Assembly (NCBI GenBank): GCA_035275105.1
Contig: DATENL010000280.1
Span: forward strand, 1-14,804
From: AC-37 sp035275105
GTDB taxonomy: Bacteria; Actinomycetota; Thermoleophilia; Solirubrobacterales; Thermoleophilaceae
Direction of reading: 5' to 3'
Length of the DNA: 14,804 nucleotides
Position 1 is the stretch's first letter; each line of letters opens with the position of its first letter. The position numbers and the translations under genes are program-made. The notes under the pieces were generated by a model. The model ran no database searches. It saw only the letters and a program-made list of their open reading frames with translations, and was not told the origin of the DNA. Shown here piece by piece: positions 8,511-14,804 of the stretch.

Positions 8511-8718
8511 TCTCGGAGTCCCGGGTGAAGGTCCGCTTCTTCGAGATCGCCGGGTACTCGCGGTTCCAGACCGCGATCGCTCCGCCGAGCGCGGCCATGA
8601 CGATCACGGCGAACACCACCCAGCCGGCCCACCCCTTCGCGACCTTCACCACGGCGTATCCGAGCACGGCCGCGACGGCCAACAGGATCAACCACTGAAC
8701 GACGAGCGTCCTACGCAT
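8500..8718 (-). CDS. Small two-helix membrane protein, unknown function
   Basis: This 72-residue protein starts at ATG 8718 (MRRTLVVQWL). Two hydrophobic segments at about 5-25 and 30-50 are followed by a polar tail (about 52-72) rich in charged residues and ending SESNW. I do not recognise a family. It is supported by a good promoter immediately upstream that would give a leaderless mRNA, by codon use like its neighbours, and by its position before the cupin gene. It diverges from the universal stress protein gene across 50 bases. A role in stress or envelope biology is possible but not shown. Confidence 0.75.
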   Translation of the reverse strand: MRRTLVVQWLILLAVAAVLGYAVVKVAKGWAGWVVFAVIVMAALGGAIAVWNREYPAISKKRTFTRDSESNW

Positions 8719-8753
8719 TGTGCGATCGTATGGCCCGCGCGGCCCACTTGCAA
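8719..8753 (-). promoter_or_regulatory. Sigma70-like leaderless promoter of the small membrane protein gene
   Basis: On the minus strand a -35-like TTGCAA (8753-8748), a 17-base spacer and a -10 TACGAT (8730-8725) stand six bases before the ATG at 8718. Each hexamer matches the consensus at 4 of 6 positions. The distance means transcription would begin at or next to the A of ATG, and no Shine-Dalgarno is present. This is the best promoter in the window. Confidence 0.7.
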
Positions 8754-8768
8754 GCGAGGGGAGACGAG

Positions 8769-9203
8769 ATGGTCCAGACGATCGCCGTCGGCACCGACGG
8801 ATCCGACACCGCCTCGAAGGCGGTTGAGTTCGCCATGGACATGGCGGACCGCTACGGCGCGCGCCTGGTGATCGCCAGCGCGTACACGCCCGTGTCCGAG
8901 GACAAGCTGCGCAAGGAGCAGAAGGACGCGCCGCAGGAGATCCAGTGGTCGATCAACCCGAGCGAGGCGGTCGACGCGACGCTTCGCGCCGTGGAGGAGC
9001 AGGCCAAGGAGCGCGGGCTCAAGTACGTGAGCGAGGCGCGCAACGGCGACCCGGCCGACATCCTGTGCGAGATCGCGGCGGACCACGATGCCGACGTCAT
9101 CGTCGTCGGCAACAAGGGCATGCACCGCAAGATCCTGGGCAGCGTGCCCAACTCGGTGTCGCACAACGCGCCCTGCTCGGTGATGATCGTCAAGACCGCG
9201 TAG
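8769..9203 (+). CDS. Universal stress protein (UspA family)
   Basis: This 144-residue cytoplasmic Usp-fold nucleotide-binding protein is usually linked to stress survival and dormancy. The N-terminal strand and loop read IAVGTDGSDTASKAVE, and RLVIASAYTP follows; both recall Mycobacterium tuberculosis Rv1636, a cAMP-binding Usp (from memory). The C-terminal phosphate-binding region reads VVGNKGMHRKILGSVPNSV. Its loop between the second Gly and the GS pair is six residues instead of the usual nine, so ATP or cAMP binding may be altered. The ATG at 8769 has a good Shine-Dalgarno (GAGGGGAGA, 8756-8764); upstream in-frame ATGs are rejected. The next gene starts 25 bases after its stop. Confidence 0.93.
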   Translation: MVQTIAVGTDGSDTASKAVEFAMDMADRYGARLVIASAYTPVSEDKLRKEQKDAPQEIQWSINPSEAVDATLRAVEEQAKERGLKYVSEARNGDPADILCEIAADHDADVIVVGNKGMHRKILGSVPNSVSHNAPCSVMIVKTA

Positions 9204-9228
9204 CCGCTCCCTATCCTGGCGGGCCGCC

Positions 9229-10617
9229 GTGCGACGACTGGCCCCGCTTCTGATGCTGCTGCTCGCGGCAGCGCCCGCACAGGCCGTTTCGATCCGGTCC
9301 GATCCCCCGATCTCGCCGGCGTTCAGCAAGGGGACGCCCGACTACACGGTCCGCTGCGCCGACCACGAGAAGGTCCGGTTCTCGATCGATCCCGGACGGG
9401 CGGAGCCGTACAAGAAGACCGTCAAGCTGGCGCCCGGCCGGCGGACGAGGATCGAGGTCGACGGCGGCCGCGCCTACAGCGTCCGCTGCCTCCCCGACGA
9501 CTTCATGACCTGGCGGGTGATCCGCGGCCACTCGAAGCCACGCGCGCGCTGGTACGTCGTCACGCCGAGCAGCAACGACAGGCGCGGCGGCTACGTGGTC
9601 GTCTTCGACCACCATGGGGTCCCGGTCTGGTGGATGAAGGGCGACCCGCCGCCGTTCGACGGCAAGCTCCTACCCGACGGCAACCTCGCCTGGACCCGCT
9701 GGGTCTTCTCGCGCGCCCCCTCCGGCTACTTCGAGGAGCACGCGCTCGACGGCTCGCCCGTCAAGACATGGGACGCGGTCGGCATCCACTCGAACCCGCA
9801 CGAGCTCCAGGTCCTCCCCGACGGCTCCTCGATGTACGCGGTCTACCGGCCGCGCGACCACGTTGACCTGAGCCGCTTCGGCGGCCCGAAGGACGCGACC
9901 GTGCTCGACGGCGAGGTCCAGGAGCTCGACCCGGCGGGGAACCTCGTCTGGTCGTGGAGCACCGCCGGCCATGTCGCCCTTTCCGAGACGGGGCACTGGT
10001 ATCCGAAGCTGTTCAAGGACAGGCCCGTGCAGCTGGCCGACGGGCGCGGCGCGTACGACCTCGCCCACCTCAACTCGATCGAGCGCGTCTCGGCCAACCG
10101 CGTGGTGATCTCACTCCGCCACACCGACGCGGTGTACGAGATCGACCGAACCAGCGGCGACGTGGTCTGGAAGCTGGGCGGCACGAAGACGCCGCGCAGC
10201 CTGAAGATCCTCGACGACCCCTACAGGAGCAAGAACTTCGGCGGCCAGCACGACGCGCGCGTGCCGGGCCGGGGCCGCGTCACGATGTTCGACAACGGCA
10301 GCCTGCGGGACCGGCCTCCGCGTGCCGTCGAGTACCGGATCGACCGCACCAAGCGGACCGCGCGGCTCGTGAACGCCGTCGAGCTGAGCCGAATCGACAA
10401 GTCCACCTGCTGCGGCGGCGCCCGGCGCCTGCCCGGCGGCCACTGGGCGATCTCCTGGGGCAACAACGCCTACGCGGGCGAGCTGACCGCGCGCGGGCGC
10501 CACGTGCTGACGCTCCGCTTCAGCGGCGGCCGGCACTCCTACCGGATCGACCCGGTGCTCGCCGGGAGGCTCTCCCCCTCCGCGCTCCGCCGCGGCATGG
10601 ACGCCATGGCGCCGTAG
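9229..10617 (+). CDS. Secreted arylsulfotransferase (ASST) family protein
   Basis: This 462-residue exported protein has a signal peptide ending near AQA (17-19). The family is a six-bladed propeller that in enterobacteria moves sulfate from one phenol to another without PAPS. The residues known from E. coli ASST all have counterparts in order: His191 (HSNPHELQVLPDG), His280 and Asn282 (DLAHLNS, same H-x-N spacing), Arg297 (ISLRHTD) and His341 (GGQHDAR), the likely sulfated histidine. Many actinobacterial members remain uncharacterised, so sulfotransfer is probable rather than certain. The GTG start gives a clean signal peptide; TATCCT at 9212-9217 could be a -10 giving a very short leader. 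The last 79 bases overlap the GMC oxidoreductase gene on the other strand. Confidence 0.88.
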   Translation: MRRLAPLLMLLLAAAPAQAVSIRSDPPISPAFSKGTPDYTVRCADHEKVRFSIDPGRAEPYKKTVKLAPGRRTRIEVDGGRAYSVRCLPDDFMTWRVIRGHSKPRARWYVVTPSSNDRRGGYVVVFDHHGVPVWWMKGDPPPFDGKLLPDGNLAWTRWVFSRAPSGYFEEHALDGSPVKTWDAVGIHSNPHELQVLPDGSSMYAVYRPRDHVDLSRFGGPKDATVLDGEVQELDPAGNLVWSWSTAGHVALSETGHWYPKLFKDRPVQLADGRGAYDLAHLNSIERVSANRVVISLRHTDAVYEIDRTSGDVVWKLGGTKTPRSLKILDDPYRSKNFGGQHDARVPGRGRVTMFDNGSLRDRPPRAVEYRIDRTKRTARLVNAVELSRIDKSTCCGGARRLPGGHWAISWGNNAYAGELTARGRHVLTLRFSGGRHSYRIDPVLAGRLSPSALRRGMDAMAP

Positions 10618-12170
10618 CGCCCGAGGAGCAGGTCCGAGCAGCGCTCGGCGATCGCCAGCGTCACCGCCTGCGTGTTGGCCGACACGACCCGCGGCTGCAC
10701 GCTCGCGTCGGCCACTCGCAGGCCTTCCACGCCGTGCACGCGCAGCTCGGGGTCGACCACGCCCTCCTCGGGCGAGCCGATGCGGCAGGTGCAGCTCGGG
10801 TGGTACTCGTGCTCGCACGTCGCGCGCAGCCACGCGGTGAGCTCGTCGCGGCTCCTGATCGCGGCGCTCGGGTTGAGCTCCTCGCCGAGGAGCTCGCGCA
10901 GCGGCGGCCGCGAGGCGATCTCGCGGATCAGCTCGACCGCGCGCAGCATCGCGTCCACCTCGCCGTCGGACGTGAGCGCGTTGTTGACAACGCGCGGGTG
11001 GTCGCCGGGGTCGGCTGACCGCAGCGTGACCGCGCCACGGCTGTGCGGCCCGAGGTAGGCGGCGGCCATGGTGAGCGCGGGCGCCCCCGTCTTGCGGAAG
11101 CCGTGCTCCCAGAAGTACACCGGCGCCTGCGGGATCTGAAAGTCGGGCGCCGGCAGCGACGGGTCGCTGCGCCAGTGGACGACCGCCTCGGCGATGTGCG
11201 ACGACAGCTTGCCGCGGCCCGCGAGCAGCCACGGCAGCAGGTTTCGCGGATCGTCGGCGTCGTCGAGCGTGTCGCCGGAGACGCGCCAGTTCACGAACGC
11301 CATCGGATGCTCCTGGAGGTGCTGGCCGACGTTCGGCTGGTCCACGAGCACCTCCACCCCATGCTCGCGCAGGTGGCCGGCCGGGCCGACCCCGGACAGC
11401 ATCAGGAGCTGCGGCGACCCGTACGCGCCCGCGGACACGATCACCTCGCGCGCGGCGCGCGCGGTGCCGTTCGCGTGCTCTACCGCGACCGCGCGGCCGT
11501 TCTCGATCACGATCCGCCGCGCGTGCGCCCCCGTCTCGACCGTCAGGTTCGCCCGGCCGCGCGCCGGCTTCAGGAACGCGTCGGCGGCGCTGTGCCGGCG
11601 CCCGCGGCGGATGGTCGCCTGGAACAGGCTGGCGCCGGCCATCTCCGCCCCGTTGTAGTCGTCCACGCGCTCGATGCCGGCGGCGACAGCGGAGTCGACG
11701 AACGGCCGCCAGTAGCGGGAGAGCCAGCGCCGGCGGGTCACGTTCAGCTCGCCGGTCGCCCCGTGGAACTCGTCGCGGATCTCCTCGTTTCGCTCGGAGC
11801 GCTTGAACAGCGGCAGCAGCTCGTCGTAGCCCCAGCCGGTCGCCCCGAAGTCCTCCACCCAGCGGTCGAAGTCGCTGCGGTGCCCGCGCACGTAGAACAT
11901 CGCGTTCATCGACGACGAGCCGCCGATCATGCGGCCGCGCGGGAGGTACCAGCGACGGCCGTGCAGGCCCGGCTCGGGCTCCGACAGCAGGTTCCAGTCG
12001 CGCGCGGTCTGAAAGAGCGTCGGGAACGCCGCCGGCGCCTTCACGCCGAGGTGCCGGTCGCTGCCGCCGGACTCGAGCAGGCACACGCTCGCGCCGCGCG
12101 CGCTGAGCCGGTTCGCCAGCACGCAGCCGGCGGCCCCGGCCCCGACGATCACGTACTCGTGCTCCGACAC
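10539..12170 (-). CDS. GMC-family FAD oxidoreductase (choline dehydrogenase-like)
   Basis: This 543-residue flavoenzyme oxidises an alcohol group on an unknown substrate. The FAD-binding motif is GAGAAG (10-15). The first GMC signature surrounds GRMIGGSSSMNAMFYVRG (79-96), and the second is in IVSAGAYGSPQLLMLSGVG (244-262). The C-terminal catalytic region has His457 (EYHPSCTCRIG) and Asn499 (VVSANTQAVTLAIAER), the usual His/Asn pair. The start is GTG at 12170, immediately before SEHEYVIVGAG; the open frame runs on to 12422 but that part is antisense to the lipoprotein gene. TACGGT six bases upstream suggests a leaderless mRNA. The core ends near residue 517; the last 26 residues extend into the arylsulfotransferase gene and may be a late stop-loss extension. 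No signal peptide is seen. Confidence 0.92.
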   Translation of the reverse strand: MSEHEYVIVGAGAAGCVLANRLSARGASVCLLESGGSDRHLGVKAPAAFPTLFQTARDWNLLSEPEPGLHGRRWYLPRGRMIGGSSSMNAMFYVRGHRSDFDRWVEDFGATGWGYDELLPLFKRSERNEEIRDEFHGATGELNVTRRRWLSRYWRPFVDSAVAAGIERVDDYNGAEMAGASLFQATIRRGRRHSAADAFLKPARGRANLTVETGAHARRIVIENGRAVAVEHANGTARAAREVIVSAGAYGSPQLLMLSGVGPAGHLREHGVEVLVDQPNVGQHLQEHPMAFVNWRVSGDTLDDADDPRNLLPWLLAGRGKLSSHIAEAVVHWRSDPSLPAPDFQIPQAPVYFWEHGFRKTGAPALTMAAAYLGPHSRGAVTLRSADPGDHPRVVNNALTSDGEVDAMLRAVELIREIASRPPLRELLGEELNPSAAIRSRDELTAWLRATCEHEYHPSCTCRIGSPEEGVVDPELRVHGVEGLRVADASVQPRVVSANTQAVTLAIAERCSDLLLGRYGAMASMPRRSAEGESLPASTGSIR

Positions 12171-12192
12171 GACGCAACCGTACCCTGTGCGC
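12171..12192. promoter_or_regulatory. Overlapping divergent -10 elements between the GMC and lipoprotein genes
   Basis: On the minus strand TACGGT (12182-12177) stands six bases before the GMC GTG at 12170. On the plus strand TACCCT (12181-12186) stands six bases before an in-frame GTG at 12193. The hexamers share the central TA (12181-12182). Both fit TANNNT with leaderless spacing. No convincing -35 elements are seen. Confidence 0.55.
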
Positions 12193-13047
12193 GTGGTGCG
12201 GAGGGAGATCGTGGCGCTGGCGGCTTGCGTGGCGATCGCGCTCGCCGGTTGCGGCGGCGGGGACGGCGGCGGGGAGACGAAGCCGGGCGCGCGGGCACCT
12301 GCCCCGCCGGCGGCGAAGGAGCCGCTCGACGCGGCCGCGCGGCGGCTCGAGGCGGCGCTGCCGAAGGCCGACTGCGAGGAGCTGATCCACGTGATGCTGC
12401 ACAGCATCGAGCGAGGTCTCACGAAGCCGGGCGCGCCGCCAAGGGCGAGCGAGTGCGAGCTGATGCGCGACGAGGCGCGTTCCGGGCTGCGCGGCTACCG
12501 CGTGACGAAGGTGAAGGAGATCGGCGTGGGCGGCTTCAGCGAGGGCACCGGGGCGGAGGCACGAGGCGACAGCACGGTCGGCGTCGTCTGGCTGCTCGAC
12601 TCGGACGGCTCGTGGAAGGCGATCTTCAACGCGATCTTCCGTCCGCAGATCGAGCAGCCGCCGCAGCTCACCCGGCTCGCCGACGCGAACGTGCGCGCGT
12701 TCGTCAAGGCGCTCCGGGCCAGCGACTGCCCGACGGCCTGGCGCGGACTCCACGTCGGCTCGCGCTTCGTGCGCGGCAGCGGCGGCAAGCGCGAGCGCTA
12801 CTGCGCGAGCATCGGGAAGGCGTACCGCGACCCGAAGTCCGCCTACTCGCAGATCAAGGCCGACGCGAGTGCGGCGCCGAAGCTGCTGGGCCGGACGCGT
12901 GACTTCTCGTTCTACGCGCTCGCGCTCGAGAACGGGCGCTACATGGCGATCGTCCTGGCGGGTCGCGTCGGCGGCATCGCCGAGAGCGAGCAGCGCGAGC
13001 ACGTGAATCCCAGCGTGCTCGAGCTCGTCACGGTGCGCCAGCCCTAG
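12187..13047 (+). CDS. Two-domain lipoprotein of unknown function
   Basis: This predicted lipoprotein has 286 residues counted from GTG 12187. The signal sequence (RVVRREIVALAACVAIALAG) ends in lipobox LAGC with Cys22, followed by a Gly-rich and Pro/Ala-rich linker (23-44). The mature part appears to be two related halves: an A-L-x-x-x-D-C motif with Cys63 and Cys90, and again with Cys181 and Cys206, each half ending in strands like GVVWLLDSDGSWKAI or YALALENGRYMAI. I do not recognise the family; an NTF2-like fold is a guess. The start is ambiguous: GTG 12187, 12193 (leaderless fit) or 12196 keep the basic signal-peptide region, while GTG 12211 has a better Shine-Dalgarno (GGAGGGAG) but would lose it. 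It diverges from the GMC gene by only 16 bases. Confidence 0.82.
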   Translation: MRVVRREIVALAACVAIALAGCGGGDGGGETKPGARAPAPPAAKEPLDAAARRLEAALPKADCEELIHVMLHSIERGLTKPGAPPRASECELMRDEARSGLRGYRVTKVKEIGVGGFSEGTGAEARGDSTVGVVWLLDSDGSWKAIFNAIFRPQIEQPPQLTRLADANVRAFVKALRASDCPTAWRGLHVGSRFVRGSGGKRERYCASIGKAYRDPKSAYSQIKADASAAPKLLGRTRDFSFYALALENGRYMAIVLAGRVGGIAESEQREHVNPSVLELVTVRQP

Positions 13048-13064
13048 CGGCGGCGGCCGGCTAG
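13044..13064. terminator. Possible hairpin between two convergent stop codons
   Basis: CTAGCGGC (13044-13051) can pair with GCC-g-GCTAG (13056-13064) across a 4-base loop with one bulge. Each arm contains the TAG stop of one of the two convergent genes. No T-run follows on either strand, so a classical intrinsic terminator is doubtful; it is simply the only hairpin in the 13-base gap. Confidence 0.25.
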
Positions 13065-13774
13065 CCCGCGCAGGGCTTCTTCGTGACGACGAGGTCGGTG
13101 GTCCCGTCCTTCCACCAGAACCTGATCCGCGCCGTCCAGTGGCCCGACGCGGGGCACCTCGGCGGCGTCCTCATGTAGGCCCGCCCGTTCCTGACGTACC
13201 GCGGCGTCCTCATGTGCGACTCCACTTGGAGCGCGTTGTCGACCGGGCACGGCGCCGGGAGCAGCCACGGGTAGCACGTGGGCGCCTCGTAGGTGACGGT
13301 CTGGTCCTTCGCGATCCTGCCGCGCGAGACGCTGGCGAACACCGGCGAGCGGGCGAGGATGATCTGCTCGCCCGGTGCGTTGAAGAAGTCAGCCTCGAGC
13401 TCGTTCGGGAACTGGTCCATGAACCGCCCGACCACCTTCCCGCCGCCGAGCCGGCTGCCCGCCGGGCACGCCGCCGCGCCGCGGATGGCGAGCTCGGCGT
13501 CGCTCGCGGTGCATTGCGGGGCGGCGGTCGTGTCGTAGCGCTGGCCGCGCGCCGGGTAGAACGTCATCCGCCGCATGTACGGCGGCGCGCCCGTCGGATC
13601 GCCGGCGGCGTGGTAGACGCCGTCGTAGTTGAACCCCGACGCCGCGCCCGGCCTGGTCGTCGTGAAGCGGTCGTTCACCGAGCCGTGCCGCATCTTCACC
13701 GGCGCCGCGACCGCGGCGGACGCCAGCAGAAGCTGGACCACCACGGCGACCGCCACCATCGTCTTGACTCGCAC
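13061..13774 (-). CDS. Secreted six-cysteine protein of unknown function
   Basis: This 237-residue protein has a clear signal peptide (basic MRVK, hydrophobic core, cleavage near AVAA at 21-24). The mature part has six cysteines (88, 103, 167, 176, 207, 235), an even number that suggests three disulfide bonds in an exported protein. I do not recognise the family. Aromatic blocks such as MTFYPARGQRYD and CYPWLLPAPCPVD, and a duplicated MRTP motif (188-191 and 201-204), are visible. The GTG start has a strong Shine-Dalgarno GGAGGAGG (13787-13780) five bases upstream. It lies 21 bases after the PhoD-like gene and is probably co-transcribed, so it may act outside the membrane alongside that phosphatase. 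Confidence 0.85.
   Translation of the reverse strand: MRVKTMVAVAVVVQLLLASAAVAAPVKMRHGSVNDRFTTTRPGAASGFNYDGVYHAAGDPTGAPPYMRRMTFYPARGQRYDTTAAPQCTASDAELAIRGAAACPAGSRLGGGKVVGRFMDQFPNELEADFFNAPGEQIILARSPVFASVSRGRIAKDQTVTYEAPTCYPWLLPAPCPVDNALQVESHMRTPRYVRNGRAYMRTPPRCPASGHWTARIRFWWKDGTTDLVVTKKPCAG
13162..13215. repeat. 15-bp direct repeat inside the six-cysteine protein gene
   Basis: GCGGCGTCCTCATGT occurs at 13162-13176 and again at 13201-13215. The 39-base period keeps the reading frame, and each copy encodes the MRTP motif. It suggests a 13-residue duplication within the protein. Confidence 0.7.
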
Positions 13775-13795
13775 CCGCGCCTCCTCCGGCTTCCC

Positions 13796-14804
13796 TTACC
13801 CGATCGGCTGCTCGAACATTCTCCGGTACGCGGCGGTGCCGTCGTCGCGCACCATCGTCAGCTCGAGGCGCGCCGCCCTCGCGTGCCGGCTGGCGCGCAG
13901 GAGGGCGAAGTGGCCGCGCTCGTCGTCCGCGTAGGCGACGCCGTCGGTCGCGCGCGCCTGCTCGGCGGCCTGGGGCTGGGTGAGCGTGATGTCGTTGGGA
14001 GCCGGGATCCCGAGCGGGCAGGGTCGCGCCTCGAACAGCCCGCCGCGGTCGTAGACCATCGTCCAGTGCGTGTCGCCGGTAACGAACAGCGTCCGGCCGC
14101 TGACGTGCCGGCGGACGTGCGCGAGCAGCAGGTCGCGCTCGGCCGTGAAGCCGGTGGCCCAGCTGCCGTCGCGCGCGTTCGCGCTGAGCGGCGCGAGCGT
14201 GCAGGGTGAGCAGACGACCTTGAACGGCGCGCGCGAGGCCGCGAGGGTTCGCAGGAGCCACCTCCGCTGCGCGGCTCCCAGCAGCGTCTTGCGGCTCGTG
14301 TCGGGCGCCTCGGGATCGGACTTGAAGCGCCGCTGGTCCAGCACCCAGAAGTCCGCGGGACCGGCCGAGAAGCGGTAGTGCAGGCGGCGCTCCATCAGCG
14401 CGGCCCACGGCGCGAGGCCCCTCCCCACCAGGTTCGTGGAGTTCGCGTCCTGCACGCCGTAGTCGTGGTCGTCGCGCTGCACCGCGAAGAGCGTCCGCGC
14501 GAGCAGCGGCTGCATCCGCGGGTTCGCGAGGAAGTCGCGCCAGATGCCGGCGTAGCCGGGAACGGTCTGCGCCAGCGGGCCGACCGTGTCCGGGTAGTTG
14601 AGGTCGCCCTGCCAGACGAAGACGTCGGGCCGGCGCGCGGCCAGCTCGTCGAAGATCGGGCCGAACTGCGAGGCGCACGAGGCGATGGCGACGGTCGCCG
14701 GCCCGGCAGCGCCGGGGCCCGGGGGCACCCGCAGGCTGCGGACCGGTCCCGCGGAGACGCGACCCCGGCGGTGGAGCCGCGCGCGCCAGTAGACCCGCTC
14801 GCCG
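13796..14804 (-). CDS. PhoD-like metallophosphatase (partial, 5' end off the window)
   Basis: This is a PhoD-type phosphatase or phosphodiesterase, usually exported and using Fe/Ca to cleave phosphate esters. The frame is open to the right edge. The first visible residues (GERVYWRARLHRRGR, then an S-x-G-P-V turn) look like the end of the Ig-like PhoD N-terminal domain, so the GTG at 14728 is not the real start. Metal-site motifs in order are VFVWQGDLNYPD, QRDDHDYG, VLDQRRFKSD and VTGDTHWTMVYD. GDLNYPD and DDHDYG differ slightly from common GDYIYE and DDHE, so this is a divergent subgroup. LLGAAQRRWLLRTL followed by PFKVVCSP is typical of the family. The substrate is unknown. The six-cysteine protein gene follows 21 bases downstream. 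Confidence 0.9.
   Translation of the reverse strand, partial: GERVYWRARLHRRGRVSAGPVRSLRVPPGPGAAGPATVAIASCASQFGPIFDELAARRPDVFVWQGDLNYPDTVGPLAQTVPGYAGIWRDFLANPRMQPLLARTLFAVQRDDHDYGVQDANSTNLVGRGLAPWAALMERRLHYRFSAGPADFWVLDQRRFKSDPEAPDTSRKTLLGAAQRRWLLRTLAASRAPFKVVCSPCTLAPLSANARDGSWATGFTAERDLLLAHVRRHVSGRTLFVTGDTHWTMVYDRGGLFEARPCPLGIPAPNDITLTQPQAAEQARATDGVAYADDERGHFALLRASRHARAARLELTMVRDDGTAAYRRMFEQPIG

Noticed and set aside
8718..8768. Upstream starts for the universal stress protein
   Set aside because: The ATG at 8769 has a strong Shine-Dalgarno and begins at the conserved first strand, while the upstream residues are not Usp-like.
12171..12422. N-terminal extension of the GMC frame up to 12422
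   Set aside because: It is Ser/Ala/Pro-rich, antisense to the lipoprotein gene, and the FAD-binding motif begins directly after GTG 12170.
10111..13002. A 963-codon open frame on the minus strand
   Set aside because: It is antisense to the lipoprotein and arylsulfotransferase genes and an alternative frame of the GMC gene. Its product is Arg/Ala-rich with no recognisable motif, as expected of shadow frames in very GC-rich DNA.
14598..14728. GTG at 14728 as the start of the PhoD-like gene
   Set aside because: The frame continues to the window edge, and the upstream residues resemble the end of the PhoD N-terminal Ig-like domain.

Overview
The window is very GC-rich (about 70 % by eye), uses many GTG starts and is packed with genes. 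It looks like the chromosome of a high-GC actinobacterium. The mixture of an LpqY/SugABC-type importer, an arylsulfotransferase-fold secreted protein, a DUF559/AbiEi-like protein and leaderless-looking TANNNT promoters would fit the Thermoleophilia (Solirubrobacterales-like), but that placement is inference. I see no rRNA, tRNA, CRISPR array, insertion sequence or phage gene, and no stretch over 300 bases without a gene.

Positions 1-6710, all minus strand. Reading leftward, a membrane fatty acid desaturase is followed by a GH13 alpha-glucosidase. Next comes a complete four-gene carbohydrate ABC importer: lipoprotein, two permeases and an ATPase that is cut by the window's left edge. Gaps are 23 and 33 bases, then two 1-base stop/start overlaps, then 10 bases, so the block looks like one operon. 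The binding protein resembles mycobacterial LpqY (trehalose) and the order matches lpqY-sugA-sugB-sugC. The simplest reading is uptake of trehalose or a related alpha-glucoside, with cleavage inside the cell by the GH13 enzyme.

Positions 6742-8718, minus strand. A small two-helix membrane protein, a cupin, a DUF559-type nuclease-fold protein with an AbiEi-like N-terminus, and a GreA transcript-cleavage factor follow one another. The DUF559 gene overlaps greA by 4 bases (GTGA). A 46-bp interrupted palindrome covers the DUF559 start codon.

Positions 8769-10617, plus strand: a universal stress protein and a secreted arylsulfotransferase-family protein. The latter overlaps tail-to-tail by 79 bp with a GMC oxidoreductase gene (minus, 10539-12170). 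A two-domain lipoprotein of unknown function (plus, about 12187-13047) diverges from the GMC gene with only 16 bp between them; that gap holds two overlapping -10 elements facing opposite ways.

Positions 13061-14804, minus strand: a PhoD-like phosphatase, cut by the right edge, and a secreted six-cysteine protein form a pair.

Most worth following up are the palindrome at the DUF559 start, the 16-bp divergent leaderless promoter, and the gene overlap at 10539-10617.
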